Shown here in pieces: positions 55,592 through 63,860 of a stretch of DNA of 64,000 nt (the stretch's first letter is position 1; each line of letters begins with the position of its first letter). A program made the position numbers and the translations under genes. The notes below the pieces were generated by a model that saw nothing but the letters and a program-made list of their open reading frames with translations, searched no databases and was not told the origin of the DNA. The stretch comes from Saprospirales bacterium (GTDB lineage Bacteria > Bacteroidota > Bacteroidia > Chitinophagales > Saprospiraceae): assembly GCA_016711045.1 (NCBI GenBank), contig JADJTT010000013.1, forward strand, positions 62,001 to 126,000, written 5' to 3'.

Positions 55592-56305
55592 TTGAGCGGC
55601 AATAGTGACTGGAAATCAACTTATGCAAATACGAATTTAAGTGCACGTATTTGTTTTAGCGACCAGGATTTTTCGGGCGCCGATTTGTCCATTCGCCCTC
55701 TAGATAAAGGTAATATCGTGTTTTTCAATTTCCATATATTTCATATGCACCGCGGCGTCTGGATGAATACCATACCGCGCTTTGCCGAGAAGCATCTCAT
55801 TGTGCGCACCTATGTTGCAAACAGTGAAGAAAATTGGAGAGATTGTATACAAGCAAACGCAAGCGCAATTGCCACCGATAAAATCAACGATCATTCGTGG
55901 TGCAAAGTAAGCAATGAGCATCCATACCGCGTGAAAGTGCCCAATTACGACAAACGGCTGATAAAAAACAAGGCAAACAACTCCTACCGCACCGACAGGG
56001 CTACGATCATGCAGAAGAATTACGAATCTCCGGACTGTACATTCATTTTTGAAAAACAAGTGGGCGAAAATATCTATGCCATTCGAAATGCCAAAAACGC
56101 CTCCTACCTGGATTGTACCATCACCACAATGGCAAGTCGAGTTGAAGGAGACTGCCAGCGATGGGAGTTAATTGTTCGCAATGAGGCCGCTCACGAGTAC
56201 TATATCAGAAATTGTAAAAACGGAAAATACATGACCAAGAGAGCCTCCCAGCTTTCAGGAGGAAAAGGTTACGATGAGATATACATCATAAAATCTGTTG
56301 AATAA
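55592..56305 (+). CDS. PI-PLC-like phosphodiesterase, 3' segment with trefoil-like tail
   Basis: 237 residues if started at TTG 55592. It is in the same frame as the 5' segment; the 30-50 bp between them is coding only in another frame. It begins LSGNSDWKSTYANTNLSARICFSDQDF, the strand after the catalytic core, and continues with the rest of the barrel (VFFNFHIFHMHRGVWMN). Residues 130-237 (IMQKNYESPDCTFIFEKQVGENIYAIRNAKNASYLDC, YYIRNCKNGKYMTKR) resemble a ricin-type beta-trefoil of three FxxxxxxxYxIRNxxxxxYL units, presumably for binding lipid or glycan. The gene as a whole spans 55085-56305. Confidence 0.72.
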   Translation: MSGNSDWKSTYANTNLSARICFSDQDFSGADLSIRPLDKGNIVFFNFHIFHMHRGVWMNTIPRFAEKHLIVRTYVANSEENWRDCIQANASAIATDKINDHSWCKVSNEHPYRVKVPNYDKRLIKNKANNSYRTDRATIMQKNYESPDCTFIFEKQVGENIYAIRNAKNASYLDCTITTMASRVEGDCQRWELIVRNEAAHEYYIRNCKNGKYMTKRASQLSGGKGYDEIYIIKSVE

Positions 56306-56318
56306 GCAAATGAACAAT

Positions 56319-56370
56319 ATTGAAAGCGAGATTTTTGCGATCCACAGGACCGCAAAATCTCGCTTTCAAT
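56319..56370. terminator. Long hairpin between PLC-like and propeller genes
   Basis: Arms 56319-56339 and 56351-56370 pair over 20 bp with a single-base bulge in the T/A run (ATTGAAAGCGAGAT with ATCTCGCTTTCAAT). Likely the transcription terminator of the PLC-like gene. Confidence 0.75.
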
Positions 56371-56387
56371 AGAATAAATTAAAAGCC

Positions 56388-57182
56388 ATGAAAAAGCATC
56401 CGATTGTATCCTCTATAGAAGCAGCTTTTGTCTTTTTAGTGCTTCAAACTTTTTCACAAATCGCGTATCCACAGAGTACTGATTGTGTGCCATTTCCGAA
56501 TCCGGAAGAGATTGTAGATGTGGCTATGTGTTCATATTCCAATGAGGTTTATACTTGGTTCTCCACTGGGATGGTAGCAAAGGGTTCGTTTTCTGATTTT
56601 GACCTATATCAACATCTTTTTCCTTACAATCTTCCACAAAATAAATATCCGAGGAATATTGTCGGAATAGGTATTAGAGAACAAGATCCAACTGCTTTGG
56701 GGGGCTCAGGTTCTCCCTCTGTGAAAGTATATGTTTGGTATGATGACTCTACTTATAGTATTGGTTCCCCGGAAGATTTGGGCAAATACAGCAATGAGCT
56801 TAAGCCTTATACTTTGCCTGCCGGATATGGGACGGACCAAATCGTGGGCATGAGCATTGATGATGACATGAACAGATTTGGTGTGTTTTTTAGTGATGGA
56901 ACGAGCTGTGCAGGAGATTCGCCCAGCAGATTGAATAATTTTAGACCCCTGAACAACTATATATCATTACCCTCGCCCTACACTCCAAATGATATTGTTG
57001 GCATGGCCACAGATGGTGTCATTGATGATGAAGGTGAATATGCAGAACATGTCTATGGAGGGAATTATAAGGGAAAAGATTTGCACTTCTTTTATTTTTC
57101 GGGATGGAACGTAAGTGTAGTATATGACAATAAACCGACTAAATACCTGGGTAGATACATACGGTATTATCTCCCCAAATGA
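56388..57182 (+). CDS. Secreted four-repeat propeller-like protein (distant relative of paralogs 1 and 2)
   Basis: 264 residues. Signal peptide MKKHPIVSSIEAAFVFLVLQTFSQIAYPQ. Four repeats of about 50-60 residues: IVDVAMCSYSNEVYTWFSTGMVAKG, IVGIGIREQD...VKVYVWYDDSTYSIG, IVGMSIDDDMNRFGVFFSDGTSCAG and IVGMATDG...LHFFYFSGWNVSV. Each is followed by an L-x(8-12)-Y-x-LP-x-GY linker. The pattern IVGxxxD...[FV]xxWFSDGTxSxG parallels the LFxxSSNDxxHFAWFRxGxxVSxG pattern of the 51588 and 63203 proteins, so all three probably share a four-bladed propeller fold. The exported form suggests extracellular binding. The gene is AT-rich. Confidence 0.78.
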   Translation: MKKHPIVSSIEAAFVFLVLQTFSQIAYPQSTDCVPFPNPEEIVDVAMCSYSNEVYTWFSTGMVAKGSFSDFDLYQHLFPYNLPQNKYPRNIVGIGIREQDPTALGGSGSPSVKVYVWYDDSTYSIGSPEDLGKYSNELKPYTLPAGYGTDQIVGMSIDDDMNRFGVFFSDGTSCAGDSPSRLNNFRPLNNYISLPSPYTPNDIVGMATDGVIDDEGEYAEHVYGGNYKGKDLHFFYFSGWNVSVVYDNKPTKYLGRYIRYYLPK

Positions 57183-57357
57183 CCCCATTGCCCAACTCAG
57201 AACCATGCCGGCCACAGTGGAAGATGCGAACCGGGAGTTTCCCGAGCGGAAAGGGAAACTGATCCTGGCGTGGGTAAAGTATTTTATTGATACGTCACGA
57301 CCAGGTCCCATCCTCCCTTAATGGAACTCCAATGGTGATGCACAACAGGCGCTTAGT
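57183..57357 (+). other. Short open stretch of host-like composition before the 1129-residue gene
   Basis: Between two AT-rich genes lies a GC-richer segment. It is open in the frame of the downstream gene (MPATVEDANREFPERK, GKLILAWVKYFIDTSRPG) until a TAA at 57319-57321; after that the same frame continues with WNSNGDAQQALS into the next gene. It could be debris of another gene or a lost 5' part of the downstream gene. No family recognised. Confidence 0.4.
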
Positions 57358-60300
57358 ATGATTGGCGCCTGTTTGTATATGCTTGGGAAATCAGAGGAGT
57401 TTTCTGATGATGAATGGAAAGGAACACGTCAAAATCTGGGAACATTCATTCAGAATAATTTACGAGATTATAAAAAGGAGAATAATACTTTTTTTGATTT
57501 AACTGGGTTGGGCTATAATTTCAGAACTGATCTCCATGTTTTTCAAGATGCTGTTGAAAATTATTTTTTTGAAATCCATCCTTTTCAGGAGGTGGGAACA
57601 ACGAGAAGGGAATTAGATCCAGTAGGAAAGACAAAAAAGGGAAGTAGAAGCGGTGACTATGATATGACCCTGGTTTATTTAGCCAATTTTCTTTATACCT
57701 TCAAGGATATGAAAATGAAAACTCCTTATGGTGGAAAGAATGAGGATGGTTATTTGCTGACAAATGAAATGATCTATCAAGCGATTTCACAGGAATACAG
57801 GGGACCGGCTAATCAGCTAAATATCCCCGGATGGACATCAGTTGCAGAAGGTCTTCCTGGAATAATTAATTACAATGGAGAACCAGCTCCTTTCACTTTT
57901 TCTATGAATGATTATTTTAGGACCAAGCAAAGAGTTTGTGTGGAAGGCGTCGATGGATTGAATGTATATGATGACAGAGGATTTAAAAAATTGGTGGCCC
58001 TTATGCCATGTGAGTCTGAGAGTTGGTATAATGCTGAATCAGAAAACCATGTTTTATTGGAGTATACCTGGAATTATTTAATTTCCAATTGGATAATGTG
58101 GCAGGGCTCTTTGAAGGAAGGGGATGAGCGCTATGATCCCAGGATTACAGCTATTTTGAAGGACAAAAATATTGATGATTTTCTCCAAAATGATTACGCA
58201 TGGTGGTTGGATCGAATGTTACAAATAGTAGGCCGTACGGTGCATAACGGTTTATTTGAATCGAATGCAAGACCTTATCAAACTATTTACTTGAATGCCT
58301 TACTAACCTTGGCTGCTCATGCGGATAACCCATCAATTTTACCCTTCTCCGGTCAGAAAAGCGGATCAATGCCTAATTTTGAAAATGATCAAAAAAGAGT
58401 GGCACTTGGGGCTAAAAATGCATTATACGCCATTGCCGCAAAGTTTGCTTTTCAATCCTTTGAAGGTAAACGGTGCCCTCCTATGCGAAGAGAGGAGGGC
58501 AGGAAGTTCTCTGCTGGGTTTTACCAATCTGATAAATTAGTAGATATTTTTGGCGCCCTGACGGGGGCCTATGTTTTCAGCCCATGCCGGTATTACTATA
58601 GTGATATTTATCATACTGGAACTGATGCTTTTTGGGCGGTTATTACCGAAGGAAACCTTCCTAAAGTCCCTATTCCTCATGCAATTCACGATTTCATGCT
58701 AAATAAACACGGCGGCTATTTTTCCAGAATGATGGACTATTATACAGGTGGCCATTATCAAATGGGAGAAGAATTAGCTTCTGATCTTGGAAGTCCTAAA
58801 TATTTTATACAAGATAATAATGGCAAAATGATTCCATATAGGGGGGAGGATTTCAAAGGAAATCCGGAGTTATATTTTTGTACAGATGATTACCTGCTGA
58901 GTGCCGGAGGAAAATTCAGACATTTTTTTGATTTACACAGTGGTGATATCAAGACTCTTGAGATATGGTTAAATCTTTGGGAGGTTGAACAAGCTGCCAG
59001 AGTTTATGATTTCTTCTCGAAACCTACTATTGTGATTACCAAAGGGGATATCGGGGGAAAGAACTGGGAAACAGGTGAGGGAGATAGATATCTAAATGTC
59101 GACTCGGCTCAGGAGGAAGTGCTATTGTTGCTTGGTGATTCCGGTGGCTCAAAGGATGTATCAAGTGGTTTTGCTTTCAGTAATAACCTTTGGGTGTATA
59201 AAAATTTTGTATACGGTTATGAGCACAAGGAAGACGCCACTGAGGGGTATTCTAAAGAATGGCCTCAGAGGTATCCGAAAAATTGGAATCAGTTTATCTA
59301 TAATTCAAATGACCCTGTATTTCAGATCGGGGCAGGTGGATCTTTTAAGGTATTTGACTTCACTACTTTAGAGGCCAGAAACCAGGCCCTATCAGGTTAT
59401 TATGTAGTCATGGGAAGGTATATAAAAGATAGTGATGAGGAACAATTCACTGAATTTCGGAGAGGGTTTGTCGAGATTGTTCCTGGAAGGCTTTATCCAA
59501 CACCCGCAGAACTAGTCCAAAACATTACGCAAAGAAATACAAGTATAAAAGACAATTTTAACCTAGCCCCAAGCAAATCTGTTTATTACGTGACATCTAC
59601 AACGAATGAGCGACTTAAACTATGCCCTGTCTTGGGTGCGTATGAAAGAGGAGGGTGTAAGTTCGGTTGTATTTATCACTGGGATAGTTCCCGACAGGGA
59701 ATCCAAGAAGTGGCAAAGCAAGGACCAAATGGAAACTGGGAAAAGGTATCTTTAGAAAAAGATTATATCGATTTTAACGAATTAAAGTCAATCCCCCTGA
59801 TCACCGTTTGGGCGCAAAATCTGGGCCGTGAAGGAGAAGGAATGGAAAATTACCTTTACGCTGAAAACCCTGAAAGCGGTACCATTCTTATCCGCAATCC
59901 TTATATCGGGTGCAGCTCTGATCCAATAGAAAACGCATTTATCAAAATCGACTCCAAAGACTACCGGAACCCCAAATTTGAAACCTTTGGTGAAGGATGT
60001 TTTGTCGATCTTTATTTGGAAGAGATTTCAATCCTTTCACCCTCACCTCTGACTGCCGGAAAACCTGTCGACTTACGATTGCAAATCATTTTCGAAGGTA
60101 ATATCTCGGTAATGACAAAAGGCGTCGTTGCCGTGGAAGGAACCGGCATTCGAAATGAATTTAATATTCCGAGGCTATATCCTTCAAAGACAGGTCAGGA
60201 TACCATGGTGTTTTATAATACCTCGGTTACTATCCCTCAAAGCGGTGATTTTAACATTACGGTCACGATTGACGATCCGAACATCGTTCTGGAAAACGAT

Positions 60301-60747
60301 GAATTGAACAATAGCAGAAAATTTGCTGTAAAAATAAATCCAAGCCCGCCTATTCAATGCCTGGATATAATGAGCTGCCCTGATTTGTTGGCTATTCCTC
60401 ATAAAATGGCTGTCCCAGACAAGAGGGGGAAATCATACATTAAAGTCGAAAAAGACAAATTGCTGGTGATCGTCAAAAATGAGGGAGGCAAGCCGGCCGG
60501 TAGTTTTATTACCAATCTCCGGTTTGATAACAGATTCTTGTTTTTCAATATAAATCGTTATTCGGAAAACATCACCATCGATCAGCTCGCCTCAGGAGAG
60601 CAAACTGTGATCGGGTTCCCCATGCCCAAAGAGTCTATTCTCTCGCAAAAGGGTGGAAAATTTACCCTTACCGTTGACGCCAGAGATATGGTTCGGGAGT
60701 TCAAAGAGGATAACAATAAAGTACAAACTCTATTTGTGGGGAGATAA
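57358..60747 (+). CDS. Large protein of unknown function with CARDB-like C-terminus, possibly N-terminally truncated
   Basis: 1129 residues. It starts MIGACLYMLGKSEEFSDDEW without a signal peptide, and the frame is open upstream to a TAA at 57321, so the true N-terminus may be missing. The first 550 residues look alpha-helical with Trp/Tyr-rich blocks (HVLLEYTWNYLISNWIMWQG, WWLDRMLQIVGRTVHNGLFESNARPYQTIYLNALL, in short pieces), like alpha/alpha-barrel lyases or hydrolases. The middle part (KPTIVITKGDIGGKNWETGEGD, WVYKNFVYGYEHK) is beta-rich. The last 230 residues hold two CARDB/Ig-like domains (LTAGKPVDLRLQIIFEGNISV, NDELNNSRKFAVKI; LVIVKNEGGKPAGSF, VREFKEDNNKVQTLFVG). No family named with confidence. 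AT-rich. Confidence 0.75.
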   Translation: MIGACLYMLGKSEEFSDDEWKGTRQNLGTFIQNNLRDYKKENNTFFDLTGLGYNFRTDLHVFQDAVENYFFEIHPFQEVGTTRRELDPVGKTKKGSRSGDYDMTLVYLANFLYTFKDMKMKTPYGGKNEDGYLLTNEMIYQAISQEYRGPANQLNIPGWTSVAEGLPGIINYNGEPAPFTFSMNDYFRTKQRVCVEGVDGLNVYDDRGFKKLVALMPCESESWYNAESENHVLLEYTWNYLISNWIMWQGSLKEGDERYDPRITAILKDKNIDDFLQNDYAWWLDRMLQIVGRTVHNGLFESNARPYQTIYLNALLTLAAHADNPSILPFSGQKSGSMPNFENDQKRVALGAKNALYAIAAKFAFQSFEGKRCPPMRREEGRKFSAGFYQSDKLVDIFGALTGAYVFSPCRYYYSDIYHTGTDAFWAVITEGNLPKVPIPHAIHDFMLNKHGGYFSRMMDYYTGGHYQMGEELASDLGSPKYFIQDNNGKMIPYRGEDFKGNPELYFCTDDYLLSAGGKFRHFFDLHSGDIKTLEIWLNLWEVEQAARVYDFFSKPTIVITKGDIGGKNWETGEGDRYLNVDSAQEEVLLLLGDSGGSKDVSSGFAFSNNLWVYKNFVYGYEHKEDATEGYSKEWPQRYPKNWNQFIYNSNDPVFQIGAGGSFKVFDFTTLEARNQALSGYYVVMGRYIKDSDEEQFTEFRRGFVEIVPGRLYPTPAELVQNITQRNTSIKDNFNLAPSKSVYYVTSTTNERLKLCPVLGAYERGGCKFGCIYHWDSSRQGIQEVAKQGPNGNWEKVSLEKDYIDFNELKSIPLITVWAQNLGREGEGMENYLYAENPESGTILIRNPYIGCSSDPIENAFIKIDSKDYRNPKFETFGEGCFVDLYLEEISILSPSPLTAGKPVDLRLQIIFEGNISVMTKGVVAVEGTGIRNEFNIPRLYPSKTGQDTMVFYNTSVTIPQSGDFNITVTIDDPNIVLENDELNNSRKFAVKINPSPPIQCLDIMSCPDLLAIPHKMAVPDKRGKSYIKVEKDKLLVIVKNEGGKPAGSFITNLRFDNRFLFFNINRYSENITIDQLASGEQTVIGFPMPKESILSQKGGKFTLTVDARDMVREFKEDNNKVQTLFVGR

Positions 60748-60762
60748 AAAATTGCTACCACA

Positions 60763-60797
60763 TACGAGTAGTGCGTCTGCAGGACGCATTACTCGTA
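60763..60797. terminator. Hairpin downstream of the 1129-residue gene
   Basis: 15-bp arms TACGAGTAGTGCGTC (60763-60777) and GACGCATTACTCGTA (60783-60797) with one G-T pair and a 5-base loop. A weak T-tract (GATTTTT) follows at 60803. Confidence 0.7.
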
Positions 60798-60893
60798 AAC
60801 CGATTTTTACTATTACACTATACACAACTGATCTTTCTATGGCGAAAAATCCGATACTCCTCCTTTTTTTCGAAATCCCATTGACATAAATCA

Positions 60894-60924
60894 TTGCAAG
60901 TTTGCAACTTGGAAAATAGCTTTA
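60894..60924 (+). promoter_or_regulatory. Promoter of the AraC-family gene with internal palindrome
   Basis: TTG at 60894-60896 and TAGCTTTA at 60917-60924 are 20 bp apart, close to the Bacteroidota TTG/TAnnTTTG promoter. Between them lies a perfect palindrome CAAGTT-TGC-AACTTG (60897-60911), well placed for a repressor or for autoregulation by the AraC protein. The start codon is at 60944. Confidence 0.55.
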
Positions 60925-60943
60925 GTCCACAATTAGCACAGCC

Positions 60944-61795
60944 ATGGCCCTAAAGCTATTTTTCCTCCCCGCTCCGGCGCTCCGGCCTTTTGTGTCGCAT
61001 TATGATATCATTGCTCCAGAAGGAGAATTTCCTTCAGGATTTATCCCTCCGCAACTTTCTTCGGGCTTTAGCTTTTGCAAATTTCAAACGAGTGGCTTTC
61101 AGACGGCGAATGAAAAACAAAGTCAAAAATCGATCCCTGCTTCCTTTATCATTCCCGTGCATACACAGTCTTTTACGGTGGATTTGAGCGGACCGTCCTG
61201 GGCTTTTGGCGTCCACTTTTACCCCGGCAAATTCCACGATTTCTTCGGCTGGCCGCAGGACCTGTTTACCGAGGAACAGGAGGCGGTGCGGCCCGATGAG
61301 ACGGATTTCCGAAAAGACTTTCTCGAATTGGAGGAACAGATCCACGAGGCCAAAACGCCGGCGGAACAAGCCGCCTGGACAGACTCGTTCCTTCTTCGCC
61401 ATTACCCGCGCCATCCGGTACTATCTCCCGCTATTGACCAGGCTTTGTCGTTTGTCCGCGAAGCAGGTGGCGCCATCCACTTGTCGGAACTGTTGGAGCG
61501 CTCTTGCCTCAGTGAGCGCCATTTCCGCCGCCGCTTCAAGGAACATACCGGTTTGCAGGCCCATACCTACCTGCGCATCTACCGCTTCTACCAGGCCTTT
61601 TGGCGACTGCCATCCGGTCGCTATCCCTCCCTCACCGACCTGGCTCACGAAGTGGGCTATTTCGACCAGGCCCATTTTATCCGCGATTTTAAATTCTTCA
61701 CCGGGCAAACTCCCCGGGAGTTCCTCCAGCAGCATGCATCCGTGACGGAGCAGTTTGCCTGGGACGTGGAGTCGGAGGAATTTGCCGCCCCGTAA
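60944..61795 (+). CDS. AraC-family transcriptional regulator
   Basis: 283 residues. The N-terminal half (LKLFFLPAPALRPFVSHYDIIAPEGEFPSGFIPPQLSSGFSF, GPSWAFGVHFYPGKFHDFFGWP in short blocks) is the DUF6597-like sensory part found in many AraC proteins. The C-terminal 100 residues are two HTHs: LSELLERSCLSERHFRRRFKEHTGLQAHTYLRIYRF and LTDLAHEVGYFDQAHFIRDFKFFTGQTPREFLQQ, the latter matching the AraC signature. The ligand is unknown. GC content is host-like, marking the right side of the AT-rich stretch. Its promoter contains a palindrome suggestive of autoregulation. Confidence 0.93.
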   Translation: MALKLFFLPAPALRPFVSHYDIIAPEGEFPSGFIPPQLSSGFSFCKFQTSGFQTANEKQSQKSIPASFIIPVHTQSFTVDLSGPSWAFGVHFYPGKFHDFFGWPQDLFTEEQEAVRPDETDFRKDFLELEEQIHEAKTPAEQAAWTDSFLLRHYPRHPVLSPAIDQALSFVREAGGAIHLSELLERSCLSERHFRRRFKEHTGLQAHTYLRIYRFYQAFWRLPSGRYPSLTDLAHEVGYFDQAHFIRDFKFFTGQTPREFLQQHASVTEQFAWDVESEEFAAP

Positions 61796-61817
61796 GGGGA
61801 TGTTTTTTACGCATCGC

Positions 61818-61841
61818 ATTTTTGGCCGTTCTGTACAATTT
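61818..61841 (+). promoter_or_regulatory. 24-bp intergenic motif, copy C
   Basis: Identical to copy B (contains TTGGCCGTTCTGTACAATT). It lies 22 bp after the AraC gene's stop and 119 bp before the lipoprotein start. Confidence 0.8.
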
Positions 61842-61960
61842 CCCCTCCTTCCAACCCACTACATTGAAGCGTCAAAAGTCGTGTCCGAGCAACGTCTCTC
61901 GCAGAGTACGCTGTGATAGCTATCTCCCCTGTATATCACCAAAACCAAAAATCACTCGTC

Positions 61961-62725
61961 ATGAAAATGAACCTTCTTTCCCTGACCTTCTTCCTGGCGG
62001 CAGCCTTCCTGATCACGGCCTGCCAGAAAGATAACTTTGCGCTTCCCGGCGATGAAGACGTCGACCTGCGCGTGAATTGCGACCCCTGCGAGGGGGATGT
62101 GATCTTCGGTCCGCAAACCTATGGGCGGGTCAATGGCAAGCCCGTCGCTATAAACCGCATGTTTAACATGGGCGAAGACGCGGATATCTGCCTTACCGTG
62201 ACCACCTACGGATTGGCCTCCGCCACGGTGGAGATCGATGGGGTGGAAGTCTTCAAGCCCAGCGACTTCAAGAATGGAGAGGTGACTACCTTGCAAGTGA
62301 CTACCTTCCTCTACGCAGGTGAACACAAAGTGACCCTTATCCTGAAAGGCAAACCGGGCGGGGCAATTACCTTGCTGATGAAAGGGTGTATCACCCAACC
62401 CCCACCTCCTATTCTTTGCTCAGAGCAGGCAAGGCAGGCTTGTGAGATGAATCTCTGGCAGGTGGTGGCGGTTAACCCCTCCGAAGGCACCCTCGTTTGT
62501 ACCCGAGATGGAAGGACCGCCGATAACAACTGCGACACTTGCAGCGTTTACGGTATTTACGTTTGGAAAGACGGGGCCCCCGAGCATTTTTGCCCGGAGG
62601 ATGGGACATTTACGTACCATACTCATGCTGGAGATGTATATTCGGGGCATTCTCCATGTATATGTGGAGATAACTTAACTTTATGTGCCAGGTGGGATAT
62701 GCATGATTGTATTCCGGATCCATAA
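61961..62725 (+). CDS. Cys-rich lipoprotein of unknown function
   Basis: 254 residues from the ATG at 61961, where a lipoprotein signal starts (MKMNLLSLTFFLAAAFLITACQKDN, Cys21). The mature protein has a beta-sandwich-like half (ICLTVTTYGLASATVEIDGVEVFKPSDF, LYAGEHKVTLILKGKPGGAITLLMKGC in blocks) reminiscent of Ig/PKD folds. A Cys-rich half follows (CSEQARQACEMNLW, DNNCDTCSVYGIYVWKDGAPEHFCPEDGTFTYHTHAG, CICGDNLTLC). No family recognised. One of the three 24-bp motifs lies in its leader region. Confidence 0.8.
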   Translation: MKMNLLSLTFFLAAAFLITACQKDNFALPGDEDVDLRVNCDPCEGDVIFGPQTYGRVNGKPVAINRMFNMGEDADICLTVTTYGLASATVEIDGVEVFKPSDFKNGEVTTLQVTTFLYAGEHKVTLILKGKPGGAITLLMKGCITQPPPPILCSEQARQACEMNLWQVVAVNPSEGTLVCTRDGRTADNNCDTCSVYGIYVWKDGAPEHFCPEDGTFTYHTHAGDVYSGHSPCICGDNLTLCARWDMHDCIPDP

Positions 62726-63070
62726 GGTACCAGAAGGGTTGCGACACCTCGCGGCCCTCGTTCCGTTTCCCCTAGTGAAGGACTTCAACGCTTTACCCGC
62801 ATTGTGACAACGGAAGGTAAAGGAATTATCAGCTCATGTCATATTGGAGTTTTCCGGGATCGACTCGAAAATCAGGGTTTTTTCTCTCCGCATAAATCCC
62901 ACCTGGTGAACCTGCAATACATTCGGAAATTTCTCCGGGAGGGTACCCTGGTTATGCGAGACGGCTCGACGGTACCGGTGGCCCGGCGGCGGCTGACTTT
63001 TCTGGAACAGATAAACATTTGTAAGCAAGCAACGGTGGGTTTTACGAATCTTCACCCTTGGTTAGGGTAG
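62726..63070 (+). pseudogene. Remnant of a LytTR-type DNA-binding domain
   Basis: The frame from 62726 reads EGLQRFTRIVTTEGKGIISSCHIGVF, then FRDRLENQGFFSPHKSHLVNLQYIRKFLREG and LVMRDGSTVPVARRRLTFLEQI: the second half of a LytTR domain (FxxPHKSHLVNLxxIxxF, then DGSxVPVxRRR). There is no ATG (only a GTG at 62804 inside the domain), no receiver or sensor part, and the upstream 20 residues are degenerate. It is most likely the leftover of a LytTR response regulator; expression of the fragment from GTG is possible but unlikely to give a folded domain. Confidence 0.7.
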
Positions 63071-63190
63071 GATGCCGATCGTTCAGCAAGGGCTGCCTTT
63101 CGTCTGATAGGTTTTGACCAATTGGCGGAAAGGATAGAGCTTATTAGGGGAAATACGGTACAAAAGAGTAATCTGATTTTCCAAATTTAA
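63071..63190 (+). pseudogene. Short coding-like remnant
   Basis: Open in one frame from the preceding stop to TAA at 63188-63190: DADRSARAAFRLIGFDQL, AERIELIRGNTVQKSNLIFQI. It has no start codon and looks like the helical C-terminus of some protein. Family not recognised. Adjacent to the LytTR remnant, it supports gene loss at this spot. Confidence 0.4.
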
Positions 63191-63202
63191 AAGAATTCAA
63201 CC

Positions 63203-63832
63203 ATGAACGCATTATTCCTTTCTGCTAATAATTCGATGCATTTCGCGTGGTTTGACGACAATAGGGTGAGTGCAGGGACCATTTCCAACCACTGGAAAAA
63301 AAGGTCGCCTTCCCGTTTTGAGATCAAATCTTTCAAGGGCAAGCCACTCAAACCCCAGGACCTGGTTAGCATTTCGTCCAACGACTCGTTACATTTTGCC
63401 TGGTACTGGCAGGATAAAGGTAAATGCGATCCTCAATACGCTTTGTGGGTATGCCAGGGACATAGTAGCGGCAACATACTGGGCGCCAGGCGCGATTGGT
63501 ACGAATCCGCACTTCCCAAAGGTGCGCACCGGGACAATCTCCTTTTTATCACCAGCAACAACGACTTGCACTGCGCCTGGTTTAGAAAAGGAGCGGAGCT
63601 TTGGGTGGGCAGAGGCCCTAGTGAATGTCTTTACAAGACCGATGTGTATCACTGCCTCCTGCCTCCAGATGTCAGTGTGGAGCACATTTTATTTATGGCC
63701 TCCAACAATAAATCACATTTTGCTTTTCTGAGGAACGGCACCTACCTCACTGGAAAAGGCCGCAAACTGGAACGCCCCCGGGCGGGTGGCAGTTACGATT
63801 TGGCAGAACTAAGGGATATGTTGATGGTTTGA
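63203..63832 (+). CDS. Four-repeat propeller-like protein, paralog 2
   Basis: 209 residues, the same length and repeat plan as the protein at 51588: ALFLSANNSMHFAWFDDNRVSAG, LVSISSNDSLHFAWYW...LWVCQG, LLFITSNNDLHCAWFRKGAELWVGRG and ILFMASNNKSHFAFLRNGTYLTGK. Both end AELRDMLMV / VELGDFLKV. A 58-bp block (63505-63562) is identical in DNA to 51887-51944, so duplication or gene conversion is recent. No signal peptide; probably a four-bladed propeller binding protein. The gene carries no copy of the 24-bp motif in its leader. Confidence 0.82.
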   Translation: MNALFLSANNSMHFAWFDDNRVSAGTISNHWKKRSPSRFEIKSFKGKPLKPQDLVSISSNDSLHFAWYWQDKGKCDPQYALWVCQGHSSGNILGARRDWYESALPKGAHRDNLLFITSNNDLHCAWFRKGAELWVGRGPSECLYKTDVYHCLLPPDVSVEHILFMASNNKSHFAFLRNGTYLTGKGRKLERPRAGGSYDLAELRDMLMV

Positions 63833-63860
63833 GGAAGGCGTCGATAACGACGGCACGGGC

